Of a stretch of 8,419 bases of DNA, positions 1 to 6,078 are shown in pieces (position 1 is the first letter of the stretch; each line of letters begins with the position of its first letter). Source of the DNA: Treponema sp. GTDB taxonomy: Bacteria > Spirochaetota > Spirochaetia > Treponematales > Breznakiellaceae. The notes below the pieces were generated by a model. The model saw only the letters and a program-made list of their open reading frames with translations. It had not been told where the DNA came from and did not search any database. Position numbers and translations under genes: made by a program. The stretch lies in NCBI GenBank assembly GCA_031274565.1, contig JAISPY010000022.1, positions 1 through 8,419 of the forward strand, given 5' to 3'.

Positions 1-1362
1 CCGGGGAGGTATACCCTGGAGGCGACCCTGATGGATACCATTACGGGGAAGGTGTTTTGTTGCACCGAGGAAGGGGTAACGGTTCCGGGGGCTGGGCTTC
101 CCGTAAATCTGGAGTTGGAGGAGGGGTACCGGGTAAGCTATGGGCTGAATGGGGGCGGGGGTACTCCGCCTGCAAGCCGCATTGTAGTCCCCGGTACGAA
201 GATAACCCTGCCCGGTGGGAAGGGGATGACACCGCCTGAATCGGGGAAAGCGTTTCTCCGATGGGAGGAGGGAGGCACAACCTACAAGAACGGGAAGGAG
301 TATACGGTAACGAGGGATGTACGGTTTACGGCCACCTGGGGGGTGTTCACCAGGGTTGATGCGGTTAGAGACCACCTGGCCAGCTTTATCGATGGGGAGG
401 GTGCTACTGTGGCTGACTGCATTTCCGTACCGGTGGGTATCGACTTCACCAGCGGCGGCAGCGATACATGGGAGGCGCTGCTGGAAGCGCTGGAAACTGC
501 GGGGAAGTACGTTGCCCTGGACCTATCCCACAGTACCCTGACGGGTATGACGACCGTGGCCGGGGAATTTGATCCGGGAACCTACAATACCGGGGAGCCC
601 TATATCGGGTCTCTTACCCTGCCTGATGCGGCCCTAAGCATAAAGGCGGGAACAAGTAGCAGCACGGCGACTTTTCAGCACTTCACGGCGCTCCAAAGCA
701 TAAGCGGCGCGAACATCGAAACTATAGGTGATTACGCCTTCTACGACGGTGACGGGCTGAGTTCGGTGTACCTCCCGGCGGCAAAGACCATCGGCACTTA
801 CGCCTTCTATGACGGTGCTGGGCTGAGCACGGTGTACCTTCCGGTGGCAACCGACATTGGCACTTACGCCTTCTATAATTGTGACGGGCTGAGTTCGGTG
901 TACCTCCCGGCGGCAACCGGCATCGGCACGAGCGCTTTCCAGAACTGTGACCGGCTGAGCACGGTGATCCTCCCCGTGGCGACCTCCATCGGCATTAACG
1001 CTTTCCTGGAGTGTGTCATCTTAAAATCGGTGAGCCTCCCGAAGGCAGAGTCCATCCTCCAGGGAGCCTTCGCGCGCTGTCCTCAGTTGAAGACGGTGGA
1101 CCTCCCAGAGGTAAAGACCATCGGCCGGTATGCCTTCGAGAACAGTACAGCGCTGAGTACGGTGAGCATCCCGAAAGTAACGGCCATCAACCAGTATACT
1201 GTCTTCCAGGCTTGTCCCCTCACCAGCATAACCATCAGTAGCGGGTGTACCATAAGTGCTGTTGCGAGTCTACGCAGCGACTTCACGACCTACTACAACG
1301 CTCATGGATTGCGGGGTGGCACCTACCTCTACGTGGGCGGGGCTTGGACAGGCCCTTTCTAG
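1..1362 (+). CDS. BspA-like surface protein with InlB B-repeat and leucine-rich repeats (5'-partial)
   Basis: The reading frame is open from base 1, so the true start lies upstream; the ATG at 31 has no good ribosome binding site and is probably internal. Bases 127-339 encode an InlB B-repeat (Listeria-Bacteroides repeat): it begins YRVSYGLNGGGGTPP and has the typical aromatic, NGG, ITLP, F..W, YTVT and FTATW positions. From about 600 the protein becomes a leucine-rich repeat domain of the BspA/LRR_5 type, with seven 22-residue units (724-1185) of the form IGxxAFxxCxxLSxVxLPxAxx, a degenerate unit before them and another after. The C-terminus ends GGAWTGPF; no LPXTG anchor or membrane segment is visible. 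In known relatives these domains sit on the cell surface or are secreted and bind host or matrix proteins. The signal peptide would be in the missing part. The ligand cannot be inferred. The domain assignment is secure; the function is not. Confidence 0.85.
   Translation, partial: PGRYTLEATLMDTITGKVFCCTEEGVTVPGAGLPVNLELEEGYRVSYGLNGGGGTPPASRIVVPGTKITLPGGKGMTPPESGKAFLRWEEGGTTYKNGKEYTVTRDVRFTATWGVFTRVDAVRDHLASFIDGEGATVADCISVPVGIDFTSGGSDTWEALLEALETAGKYVALDLSHSTLTGMTTVAGEFDPGTYNTGEPYIGSLTLPDAALSIKAGTSSSTATFQHFTALQSISGANIETIGDYAFYDGDGLSSVYLPAAKTIGTYAFYDGAGLSTVYLPVATDIGTYAFYNCDGLSSVYLPAATGIGTSAFQNCDRLSTVILPVATSIGINAFLECVILKSVSLPKAESILQGAFARCPQLKTVDLPEVKTIGRYAFENSTALSTVSIPKVTAINQYTVFQACPLTSITISSGCTISAVASLRSDFTTYYNAHGLRGGTYLYVGGAWTGPF
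724..1185 (+). repeat. Tandem 66-bp repeats encoding 22-residue LRR units
   Basis: Seven in-register 66-bp units begin at 724, 790, 856, 922, 988, 1054 and 1120. The first three or four are highly similar at DNA level and the later ones diverge. Units 1 and 3 share a perfect 36-bp block (749-784 and 881-916), 132 bp apart. Because the unit is a multiple of three, recombination between copies would change repeat number without breaking the frame. Confidence 0.9.
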
Positions 1363-1408
1363 AGGGGAACGACGGAGTGTGCGCCTGCCTGACGCCCTTG
1401 CTCGGGGA

Positions 1409-1440
1409 CCCTGGGTAAAAAAGGTAAGAAAGTACCAGGG
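1409..1440 (+). other. Possible stem-loop after the LRR gene
   Basis: CCCTGG (1409-1414), a bulged G and TA can pair with TACCAGGG (1433-1440), leaving a purine-rich loop. No T-run follows directly; the first one is near 1457-1461. It could be a weak transcription end for the LRR gene, or just the edge of the adjoining palindromic cassette, whose left arm shares CCAGGG with it. Confidence 0.3.
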
Positions 1441-1461
1441 CCAGCGCCCATAACAATTTTT

Positions 1462-1530
1462 GTCCACGGATTACACGGATTAAGAAGGAATCACGCGCTA
1501 CAATCCGTTACATCCGTGTAATCCGTGGAC
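1462..1530. repeat. Perfect 19-bp inverted repeat inside the cassette
   Basis: Bases 1462-1480 are the exact reverse complement of 1512-1530, separated by 31 nt. The arms contain tandem copies of ACGGATT or its complement at 9-bp spacing. The right arm is followed by TTTTT (1531-1535), so on the + strand this could also act as a transcription terminator for the upstream LRR gene. Similar 'CCACGGATTACACGGATT' intergenic repeats occur in many bacterial genomes; that comparison is from memory. Confidence 0.75.
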
Positions 1531-1585
1531 TTTTTATCTTCAATACCCGCTCATTTTTGCGCATTAAGCACGGTGGCCATTCCCT

Positions 1586-1613
1586 AATTCGCGTTAATTC
1601 GCGTCATTCGCGG
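1586..1613. repeat. Triplicated ATTCGCG motif
   Basis: ATTCGCG occurs at 1587, 1597 and 1606, spacings of 10 and 9 bp, close to one helical turn. The layout parallels the ATCCGTG copies at 1502-1530: both blocks run as three units and end in GGACT plus T-rich sequence. They look like sequence variants of one ancestral element. Confidence 0.6.
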
Positions 1614-1661
1614 ACTCTTTTGTTTATATGCGCCGGCCCTGGGAACGTAGTTAAAAAGTGC

Positions 1662-1690
1662 TTGCTTGAAACGAGACTTTGCTTTATACT
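1662..1690 (+). promoter_or_regulatory. Sigma70-type promoter for the FIST/MCP-like operon
   Basis: TTGCTT (1662-1667) and TATACT (1685-1690) are separated by 17 nt, placing the transcript start near 1697, about 20 nt before the FIST start codon. It sits just downstream of the palindromic cassette. It is predicted by eye from motif match and spacing only. Confidence 0.55.
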
Positions 1691-1717
1691 AATTCTTTTA
1701 GCTCGAGAGAGGTATGT

Positions 1718-2827
1718 ATGGCTATAAAGGTTGCGGCGAGCCGGAGCGGGGATATGGATGCGCTTATTACGGCAATCGGCCAGCCCCAGGTTAAAGCGGT
1801 GATTTATTTTTTCTCTGTTGCATGTGAGCGCCTGGAGCCGCAAAAAGCCATCAAACGGGCCTTTCCCCAAGCCGCCTGTATCGGCGCTTCGATGATTGGG
1901 GGCTGGTGCAGCTCCGGGGCGCTGGACAAAGGCATCGTCGCCATGTCTTTGTCGGTCGACGAAGTGGAGGATGCCTTTATTCTCATGCAGGAAGGGGTTA
2001 AGGAGGCCCCGTCCGCTGCGGGCAAGAAAATCCTCAATGCGGTAAAGGCACGGCTTACCCACCGGAATATCAGTCCGAATCGTTATTTGGGACTTATCTT
2101 CTTTGACGGACTCTGCCGGGGAGAAGAGATTATGCAGGTCTTTACCTGGGAATTGGGTCTCAACCTGCCCCTCATCGGCGGCGCGGCGGCGGATGAACTT
2201 ACCTTTACGAAAACGCTTGTTGCGGCGGAAGAAAAGATTTCAAGCGATGGCGTGGCAGTACTGATAATGAAAATGAAGATCCCCTTTTTCTATAGTCATT
2301 ATGGGCATTGTACGCCGGCCACTACTTCCTTCGTTATAACTAAGGCCGAACCGATAAAGCGTATTGTCTGGGAAATAAACCAGGAAAATGCGGCGGCCTA
2401 TTACGCGAAGACTATCGGCGTTTCCAGCGCCGATAACCTGCAGAGCGGCCATTTTGCAAAGAATCCCTTGGGCATTGTTATAGGAAACGCCGTGTATATA
2501 CGCAGCATCAGCGGCGTCGTTGACGGGAAAGGTTTACAGTTCTATTGTAGTCTTGAAGAAGAGACCGAAGTACATCTTTTGAAACCCGGAGACCTCATCG
2601 CCCATACCCATAAGGCGGTACAGGAAGCTGCTTTGTATATCCCGAATATACAAGGAGCGCTGCTCTTTAATTGTGTGCTCCGGTATCTTGAATTACAGGA
2701 ACTCAAGAAAACCGATGCATTCAACCGCCTGTTTAGTCACCTTAATTGTATCGGGTTCAATACCTACGGCGAAGAATTCCATATCCATCATAATCAAACC
2801 TTAACCGCCGTGTTTTTTGGGAGATAA
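1718..2827 (+). CDS. FIST domain-containing sensory protein
   Basis: A 369-residue soluble protein with the FIST N domain (about residues 25-205) and FIST C domain (about 220-355). Telling features are the RAFP..ACIGAS segment (48-58), LIFFDGL (126-132), the PLIGGAAADE turn (151-160), HTHKA (296-300) and the terminal GFNTYGEEFHIHHNQTLTAVFF. FIST proteins are proposed to bind small ligands, possibly amino acids, and feed signal transduction outputs; the ligand here is unknown. I chose the ATG at 1718 because GAGAGAGG lies 5 nt upstream; a TTG at 1679 would add 13 residues but lies within or before the predicted promoter's -10 region. No signal peptide or membrane segment is visible. The next gene starts 2 nt after the stop, so the two are surely co-transcribed and the protein probably signals through that partner. 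Confidence 0.88.
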   Translation: MAIKVAASRSGDMDALITAIGQPQVKAVIYFFSVACERLEPQKAIKRAFPQAACIGASMIGGWCSSGALDKGIVAMSLSVDEVEDAFILMQEGVKEAPSAAGKKILNAVKARLTHRNISPNRYLGLIFFDGLCRGEEIMQVFTWELGLNLPLIGGAAADELTFTKTLVAAEEKISSDGVAVLIMKMKIPFFYSHYGHCTPATTSFVITKAEPIKRIVWEINQENAAAYYAKTIGVSSADNLQSGHFAKNPLGIVIGNAVYIRSISGVVDGKGLQFYCSLEEETEVHLLKPGDLIAHTHKAVQEAALYIPNIQGALLFNCVLRYLELQELKKTDAFNRLFSHLNCIGFNTYGEEFHIHHNQTLTAVFFGR

Positions 2828-2829
2828 GT

Positions 2830-3684
2830 ATGAGTACCCTACATGAAGAACAGAGCGCGTCTCAAACCGCTAAAAGCATGGATACGCTCACGTTTAAAAT
2901 GAAACGGTTTATGCATTATATCAACAGCAAATTCAATGCTATGATGGTCGTAATTGTGTGCCAGATGAAGACGTTACGGAACAATACTACCATCTTACAT
3001 AATAGCTTCGTCCACTTTTCAGAATTTATTGAGAAGATCAATCGCTTCTTCCATGAGACGACGAAATTCTTTGTGGAGACCTTTGAAGATAACCAGCAGC
3101 ATATAAACCGTATGCATACTAATTTCACCACTCTGAATGAAAAATTCGAAGAATCCTTCCGTATTACCGATAATCTGCACGGCTTAGCAAAAACCACCGG
3201 GGAGAATCTCGCGCATATCCATAATATCACCGAGCTGACGAATATATTGGCATTGAACGCGTCCATCGAAGCGGCACGGGCGGGAGCCGCAGGCAAAGGT
3301 TTTGCGGTGGTGGCCGCTGAAATCCGTAAGCATGCGGCAAGCACCAAAGAAGCGGTGGAAGCCATTTCCCAAAGCGTTACTACCCTCATCAAGGAAATAA
3401 ATACCTTATCCGAAAAGACCAATGCGATGAAGGAGGAGGTTATTGAAGGGAAAGGGCTGTTACAAAAAATGGTCGAAAATGCGGACAAGGAACAAGCGGT
3501 GATTGGAAATGTCAATCAGGAAATTACAGTACTCGATGCTCGGTTTCAAGAATATGAAGCCATAAAAGCCACTATCAATAAAATGGACAAGCGATCGGCT
3601 ATCGCGTACAAAAATATTGAAGATGCCCTGACGGTATTGCAGAGCAGCATGCATAACTTTGAGCAGCTTGATGATATGTATTAA
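2830..3684 (+). CDS. Soluble methyl-accepting chemotaxis-like signalling protein
   Basis: A 284-residue, mostly helical protein carrying the chemoreceptor hairpin tip at about residues 133-168: TELTNILALNASIEAARAG, then GKGFAVVAAEIRKHA. This tip normally contacts CheA and CheW. Differences from the usual sequence are L in place of Q before TN, and A in place of E after IEAARAG. There is no transmembrane segment, no HAMP and no recognisable ligand domain; residues 1-125 are predicted coiled coil. Total length is short for a full receptor, and I cannot identify methylation sites. A ribosome site (GGGAG, 2819-2823) lies inside the end of the FIST gene, 6 nt before the ATG. The simplest reading is that the FIST protein is the sensor and this protein the output arm of a cytoplasmic two-piece receptor. 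That pairing is inferred from gene order. Confidence 0.88.
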   Translation: MSTLHEEQSASQTAKSMDTLTFKMKRFMHYINSKFNAMMVVIVCQMKTLRNNTTILHNSFVHFSEFIEKINRFFHETTKFFVETFEDNQQHINRMHTNFTTLNEKFEESFRITDNLHGLAKTTGENLAHIHNITELTNILALNASIEAARAGAAGKGFAVVAAEIRKHAASTKEAVEAISQSVTTLIKEINTLSEKTNAMKEEVIEGKGLLQKMVENADKEQAVIGNVNQEITVLDARFQEYEAIKATINKMDKRSAIAYKNIEDALTVLQSSMHNFEQLDDMY

Positions 3685-3846
3685 ATTTTTTCCCAACGTG
3701 TATCCCACTCCTGAAGCCGCGTTCTAAGGAAGCGGTTACAAAAAATCGGCGCAATTAAAGCAGGAACCATACCAGTCCCGTAGTATATACGAGCATGGAC
3801 GAGCCGGTACGTTTTAATCCTTTGGATCACGGCCCCCCGCCATGAC

Positions 3847-3875
3847 CCGCGCATTGGGAAATGCCGGATTTTTTT
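3847..3875 (+). terminator. Terminator-like hairpin in the ssb leader
   Basis: CCG (3847-3849), a bulged C and GCATT (3851-3855) pair with AATGC (3860-3864) and CGG (3865-3867) around a GGGA loop, followed by A and seven T (3869-3875). This has the form of a rho-independent terminator. It could end the FIST/MCP-like transcript, but it lies only 14 nt before the ssb start codon, so a transcript reaching ssb must start inside 3685-3846 and read through, or the hairpin acts as an attenuator. I see no convincing promoter in 3685-3846; TATATA at 3784-3789 lacks a good -35. Confidence 0.5.
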
Positions 3876-3889
3876 ATTTGGGAGGCATT

Positions 3890-4318
3890 ATGAATAACCT
3901 CAACTCAATTCTCATCGAAGGCAATCTCGTCAGAGACCCCCTTTTCCGTTCCACCCCCAAGGGAACGCCGGTCTGTACGTTTAGTCTTGCTTCCAACCGT
4001 ATCTATAAAAAAGATTCCGGGTTGGAAGAGGAAGTAAGCTTTTTTAACGTAGAGACCTGGGCGAAACTGGCGGAAAACTGTTACAACCTGGGTCACAAGG
4101 GCCGGGGGGTCCGGATCGTGGGCCGCCTGAAACAGGAACGGTGGAACGACACGGAGGGGAAAGCCCACTCCAAGGTTACCATCGTGGCAGAGCACGTGGA
4201 ATTCCGTCCGGAATTCAGAAAAGAAGAAGATCACATGGCCCTTAAAACCCGGGTTATGGCTGAAGAAGCCACCGGGAACGTACCCTCAGTAGAGGACTAT
4301 GAATCAATTCATTTCTAA
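3890..4318 (+). CDS. ssb: Single-stranded DNA-binding protein
   Basis: A 142-residue protein made of one OB fold (about residues 5-107) and a short tail. Family features include LNSILIEGNLVRDP, TPVCTFSLASNR, FFNVETWAKLAENC and RIVGRLKQERW, with Trp57 and Trp85 in positions typical of DNA-stacking residues. It binds and protects single-stranded DNA in replication, repair and recombination, normally as a tetramer. The tail is short and ends VEDYESIHF: acidic with a terminal Phe, but without the usual DDDIPF form that recruits partner proteins. The start is the ATG at 3890, because GGGAGG lies 4 nt upstream and the OB fold begins there; an in-frame ATG at 3842 would put the leader hairpin in the coding region. 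It is not beside rpsF/rpsR here. Confidence 0.93.
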   Translation: MNNLNSILIEGNLVRDPLFRSTPKGTPVCTFSLASNRIYKKDSGLEEEVSFFNVETWAKLAENCYNLGHKGRGVRIVGRLKQERWNDTEGKAHSKVTIVAEHVEFRPEFRKEEDHMALKTRVMAEEATGNVPSVEDYESIHF

Positions 4319-4332
4319 TGGTTTTGTTCCAT

Positions 4333-4369
4333 GAGCGCGGCGCGGTTCAGGAACGCGGCGCACGCGCTC
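4333..4369. other. GC-rich hairpin between ssb and gltX
   Basis: GAGCGCG (4333-4339) pairs perfectly with CGCGCTC (4363-4369), and GCGC (4340-4343) pairs with GCGC (4358-4361) across one bulged base, with further pairing towards the loop. No T-run follows, so it is not a classic terminator; it could be a 3' stability element for ssb mRNA or a REP-like repeat. The rest of the 4319-4548 gap holds no gene I can support. Confidence 0.5.
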
Positions 4370-4511
4370 TTCGGCGTTGCTACAAGTTGTACGCGGTTAG
4401 CAATACGGGAAGGGTTCAGCATCCATCAGTGTAGACAAAAGAACCTTCGCCACAGAGGAGGAACAAAAGCATCTATAAAATCCGCGGAATTTTTTATGTC
4501 GTTGCGCTGGG

Positions 4512-4541
4512 TTTACCTGATCCCGGTGGATAGGATATACT
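4512..4541 (+). promoter_or_regulatory. Candidate promoter immediately before gltX
   Basis: TTTACC (4512-4517) and TATACT (4536-4541) are 18 nt apart. The -10 box ends only 7 nt before the gltX ATG, so a transcript from here would begin at or next to the start codon and be essentially leaderless. The -35 is weak, and the match could be chance. Confidence 0.35.
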
Positions 4542-4548
4542 GGAAAAT

Positions 4549-6030
4549 ATGGAAATCAGAGACCGTTATGCTCCCTCGCCTACCGGCTTGCAGCACATAG
4601 GCGGCGTGAGAACCGCCCTGTTCAACTATCTGTTCGCCCGATCCCAGGGGGGAGCTTTTATCCTCCGCCTTGAAGATACGGATCGCACCCGCTCCGATGC
4701 GGCCTTTGTACAAAACCTCTACGATACCTTCACCTGGCTTGGATTCCGGTGGGATGAAGGTCCTGATAGGGGCGGGCCGGTGGGACCCTATATCCAGTCG
4801 GAACGGTTTGCCCTTTACCGAGCATACGCCCAAGCCCTGATTGAAAAAGGCGCGGCCTATTACTGTTTCTGTTCCGCGGCGCGGCTCGATGCCTTGCGGG
4901 CCGAACAATCGCTGGCCCATGCCAAGGAAACCGGCTATGACCGGCATTGCAGAACCCTGTCTCCCGCAGAAGCAACCGCGCGAATCGCCGCAGGAGAAGC
5001 CCCGGTGATACGCCTCAAAATCCCCCTGAAGGAAACCACTCGCTTCGTGGACCGGCTCCTAGGAACCATCGAATGGAAAAACGATGCGCTGACCCCTGAT
5101 CCGGTGTTGCTCAAATCTGACGGTTTTCCCACCTATCATCTGGCCAATGTGGTGGACGATCATCTCATGGGCATAAGCCACGTGCTCCGAGCCCAGGAAT
5201 GGCTTCCCTCCACTCCCCTCCACCTGATCCTGTACCAGTGTTTTGGCTGGGATCCCCCGGTATTCTGCCATCTGCCCATGGTGCTGGGGTTGGACGGAAA
5301 AAAATTGAGCAAACGACACGGCGCCACCAGCATCGACGAATTCCGTAGCCAAGGGTATCTACCGGAAGCCCTGATCAACTACGTGGCCCTCTTAGGGGCT
5401 TCCTACGAGGAGGGGAAAGACCTCTATACCCTGGATGAACTCTGTTCCCGGTTCAGTCTGGACAAACTCAACAAGGCCCCGGCGATCTTTGACTACAAAA
5501 AACTTACCTGGTACAACGATCAGTATATCCGCATGAAAACCGATGGGGATCTGGCGGTCCTGGCCCTTCCCTATGGGGTGAAGGCAGGCCTGTTTGGAGA
5601 GCCTGGGACTGAACCTGACCCTGGACAGCGCGCTGCCTTTACCGCGGCCATGGCCCTCATCAAAGAACGGGTATCCTTCCTCCATGAGATCCCTGAGAAA
5701 ATCCGCTACCTCTTTACGGAGCCGCCGGTTCCTTCAGCATCCGAGTTCATCCCCAAAAAGCTGGATATCTCCAAAACTATCGCATTGCTGGGTATGGGCC
5801 GGGACCTGATCGAACCCTTAGCGGTCTTAGGTGATGCCGAAGCCGAGGCCTTCATCAAGGAGCGGGCCAAGCAGGAGGGGGTAAAGTTGGGAGACCTCAT
5901 GATGCCCCTCCGGGTTGCCTTGACCGGGACACGGGTTAGTCCGCCGCTGTTTGGCACCATCCGGATTCTGGGGGCAACCCGGTCCGGTGAACGGGTTAAC
6001 CGGGCTTTGGCTGCCCTAAGAGGGGTATAG
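4549..6030 (+). CDS. gltX: Glutamate--tRNA ligase
   Basis: A 493-residue class I aminoacyl-tRNA synthetase that charges tRNA-Glu with glutamate using ATP in the cytosol. The Rossmann catalytic domain starts at the N-terminus with RYAPSPTGLQHIGGVRTALF; the HIGH-type motif is HIGG (16-19). The KMSKS-type loop is KLSKR (252-256) within LDGKKLSKRHGA. Cys106-x-Cys108 with Tyr130 and Cys134 resembles the zinc site of some GluRS enzymes. The C-terminal part, from about residue 310, is the helical anticodon-binding region. Length fits the family. The start is fixed, because an in-frame stop lies at 4531-4533 and the only ATG after it is at 4549; its ribosome site is weak (GGA at 4542-4544). pepF follows 48 nt downstream and is probably co-transcribed. 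Whether it also charges tRNA-Gln cannot be told from the sequence. Confidence 0.97.
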   Translation: MEIRDRYAPSPTGLQHIGGVRTALFNYLFARSQGGAFILRLEDTDRTRSDAAFVQNLYDTFTWLGFRWDEGPDRGGPVGPYIQSERFALYRAYAQALIEKGAAYYCFCSAARLDALRAEQSLAHAKETGYDRHCRTLSPAEATARIAAGEAPVIRLKIPLKETTRFVDRLLGTIEWKNDALTPDPVLLKSDGFPTYHLANVVDDHLMGISHVLRAQEWLPSTPLHLILYQCFGWDPPVFCHLPMVLGLDGKKLSKRHGATSIDEFRSQGYLPEALINYVALLGASYEEGKDLYTLDELCSRFSLDKLNKAPAIFDYKKLTWYNDQYIRMKTDGDLAVLALPYGVKAGLFGEPGTEPDPGQRAAFTAAMALIKERVSFLHEIPEKIRYLFTEPPVPSASEFIPKKLDISKTIALLGMGRDLIEPLAVLGDAEAEAFIKERAKQEGVKLGDLMMPLRVALTGTRVSPPLFGTIRILGATRSGERVNRALAALRGV

Positions 6031-6043
6031 ACTTTGGTAATAC

Positions 6044-6066
6044 GCTGCTCATCGAGAGCAGCATTT
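6044..6066 (+). other. Intercistronic hairpin between gltX and pepF
   Basis: GCTGCTC (6044-6050) and GAGCAGC (6056-6062) form a perfect 7-bp stem with a 5-nt loop, followed by ATTTT. The pepF ribosome site TAGGAG begins at 6067. With only four T the hairpin would be a weak terminator; it may lower pepF expression relative to gltX or mark an RNA processing point. Confidence 0.5.
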
Positions 6067-6078
6067 TAGGAGCGATCT

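Larger units (their letters stand above)
1435..1642. repeat. Palindromic intergenic cassette with terminal inverted repeats (MITE-like)
   Basis: The left end CCAGGGCCAGCGC (1435-1447) and the reverse complement of the right end (1630-1642) match at 12 of 13 bases. Moving inwards, both ends continue in parallel: a short AT-rich stretch, then GTCC, then two or three copies of a 9-10-bp motif (ACGGATT on the left, GCGAATT on the right when read inwards). The whole 208-bp piece is thus an imperfect palindrome with no coding potential. No clean target-site duplication is visible. It resembles dispersed intergenic repeats or non-autonomous mobile elements; a single copy in the window cannot prove mobility. 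Confidence 0.55.

Noticed and set aside
1679..1717. TTG at 1679 as the FIST start
   Set aside because: It overlaps the predicted -10 region, has no ribosome site, and adds 13 residues before the well-placed ATG at 1718.
1604..2062. Minus-strand 152-codon frame opposite the FIST gene start
   Set aside because: It overlaps the FIST coding sequence and the palindromic cassette and shows no family features.
2916..3515. Minus-strand 199-codon frame opposite the chemoreceptor-like gene
   Set aside because: It is antisense to a clear MCP signalling domain; its length follows from the codon pattern of the real gene and it has no recognisable motifs.
3760..3846. Possible tRNA-like segment before ssb (TTTTAATCC and CCCCCGCCA)
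   Set aside because: No cloverleaf with matching acceptor, D and anticodon stems could be built.
4331..4600. Open frame of 89 codons between ssb and gltX
   Set aside because: It runs through a GC-rich hairpin, overlaps the gltX start, has no ribosome site and shows no recognisable domain.
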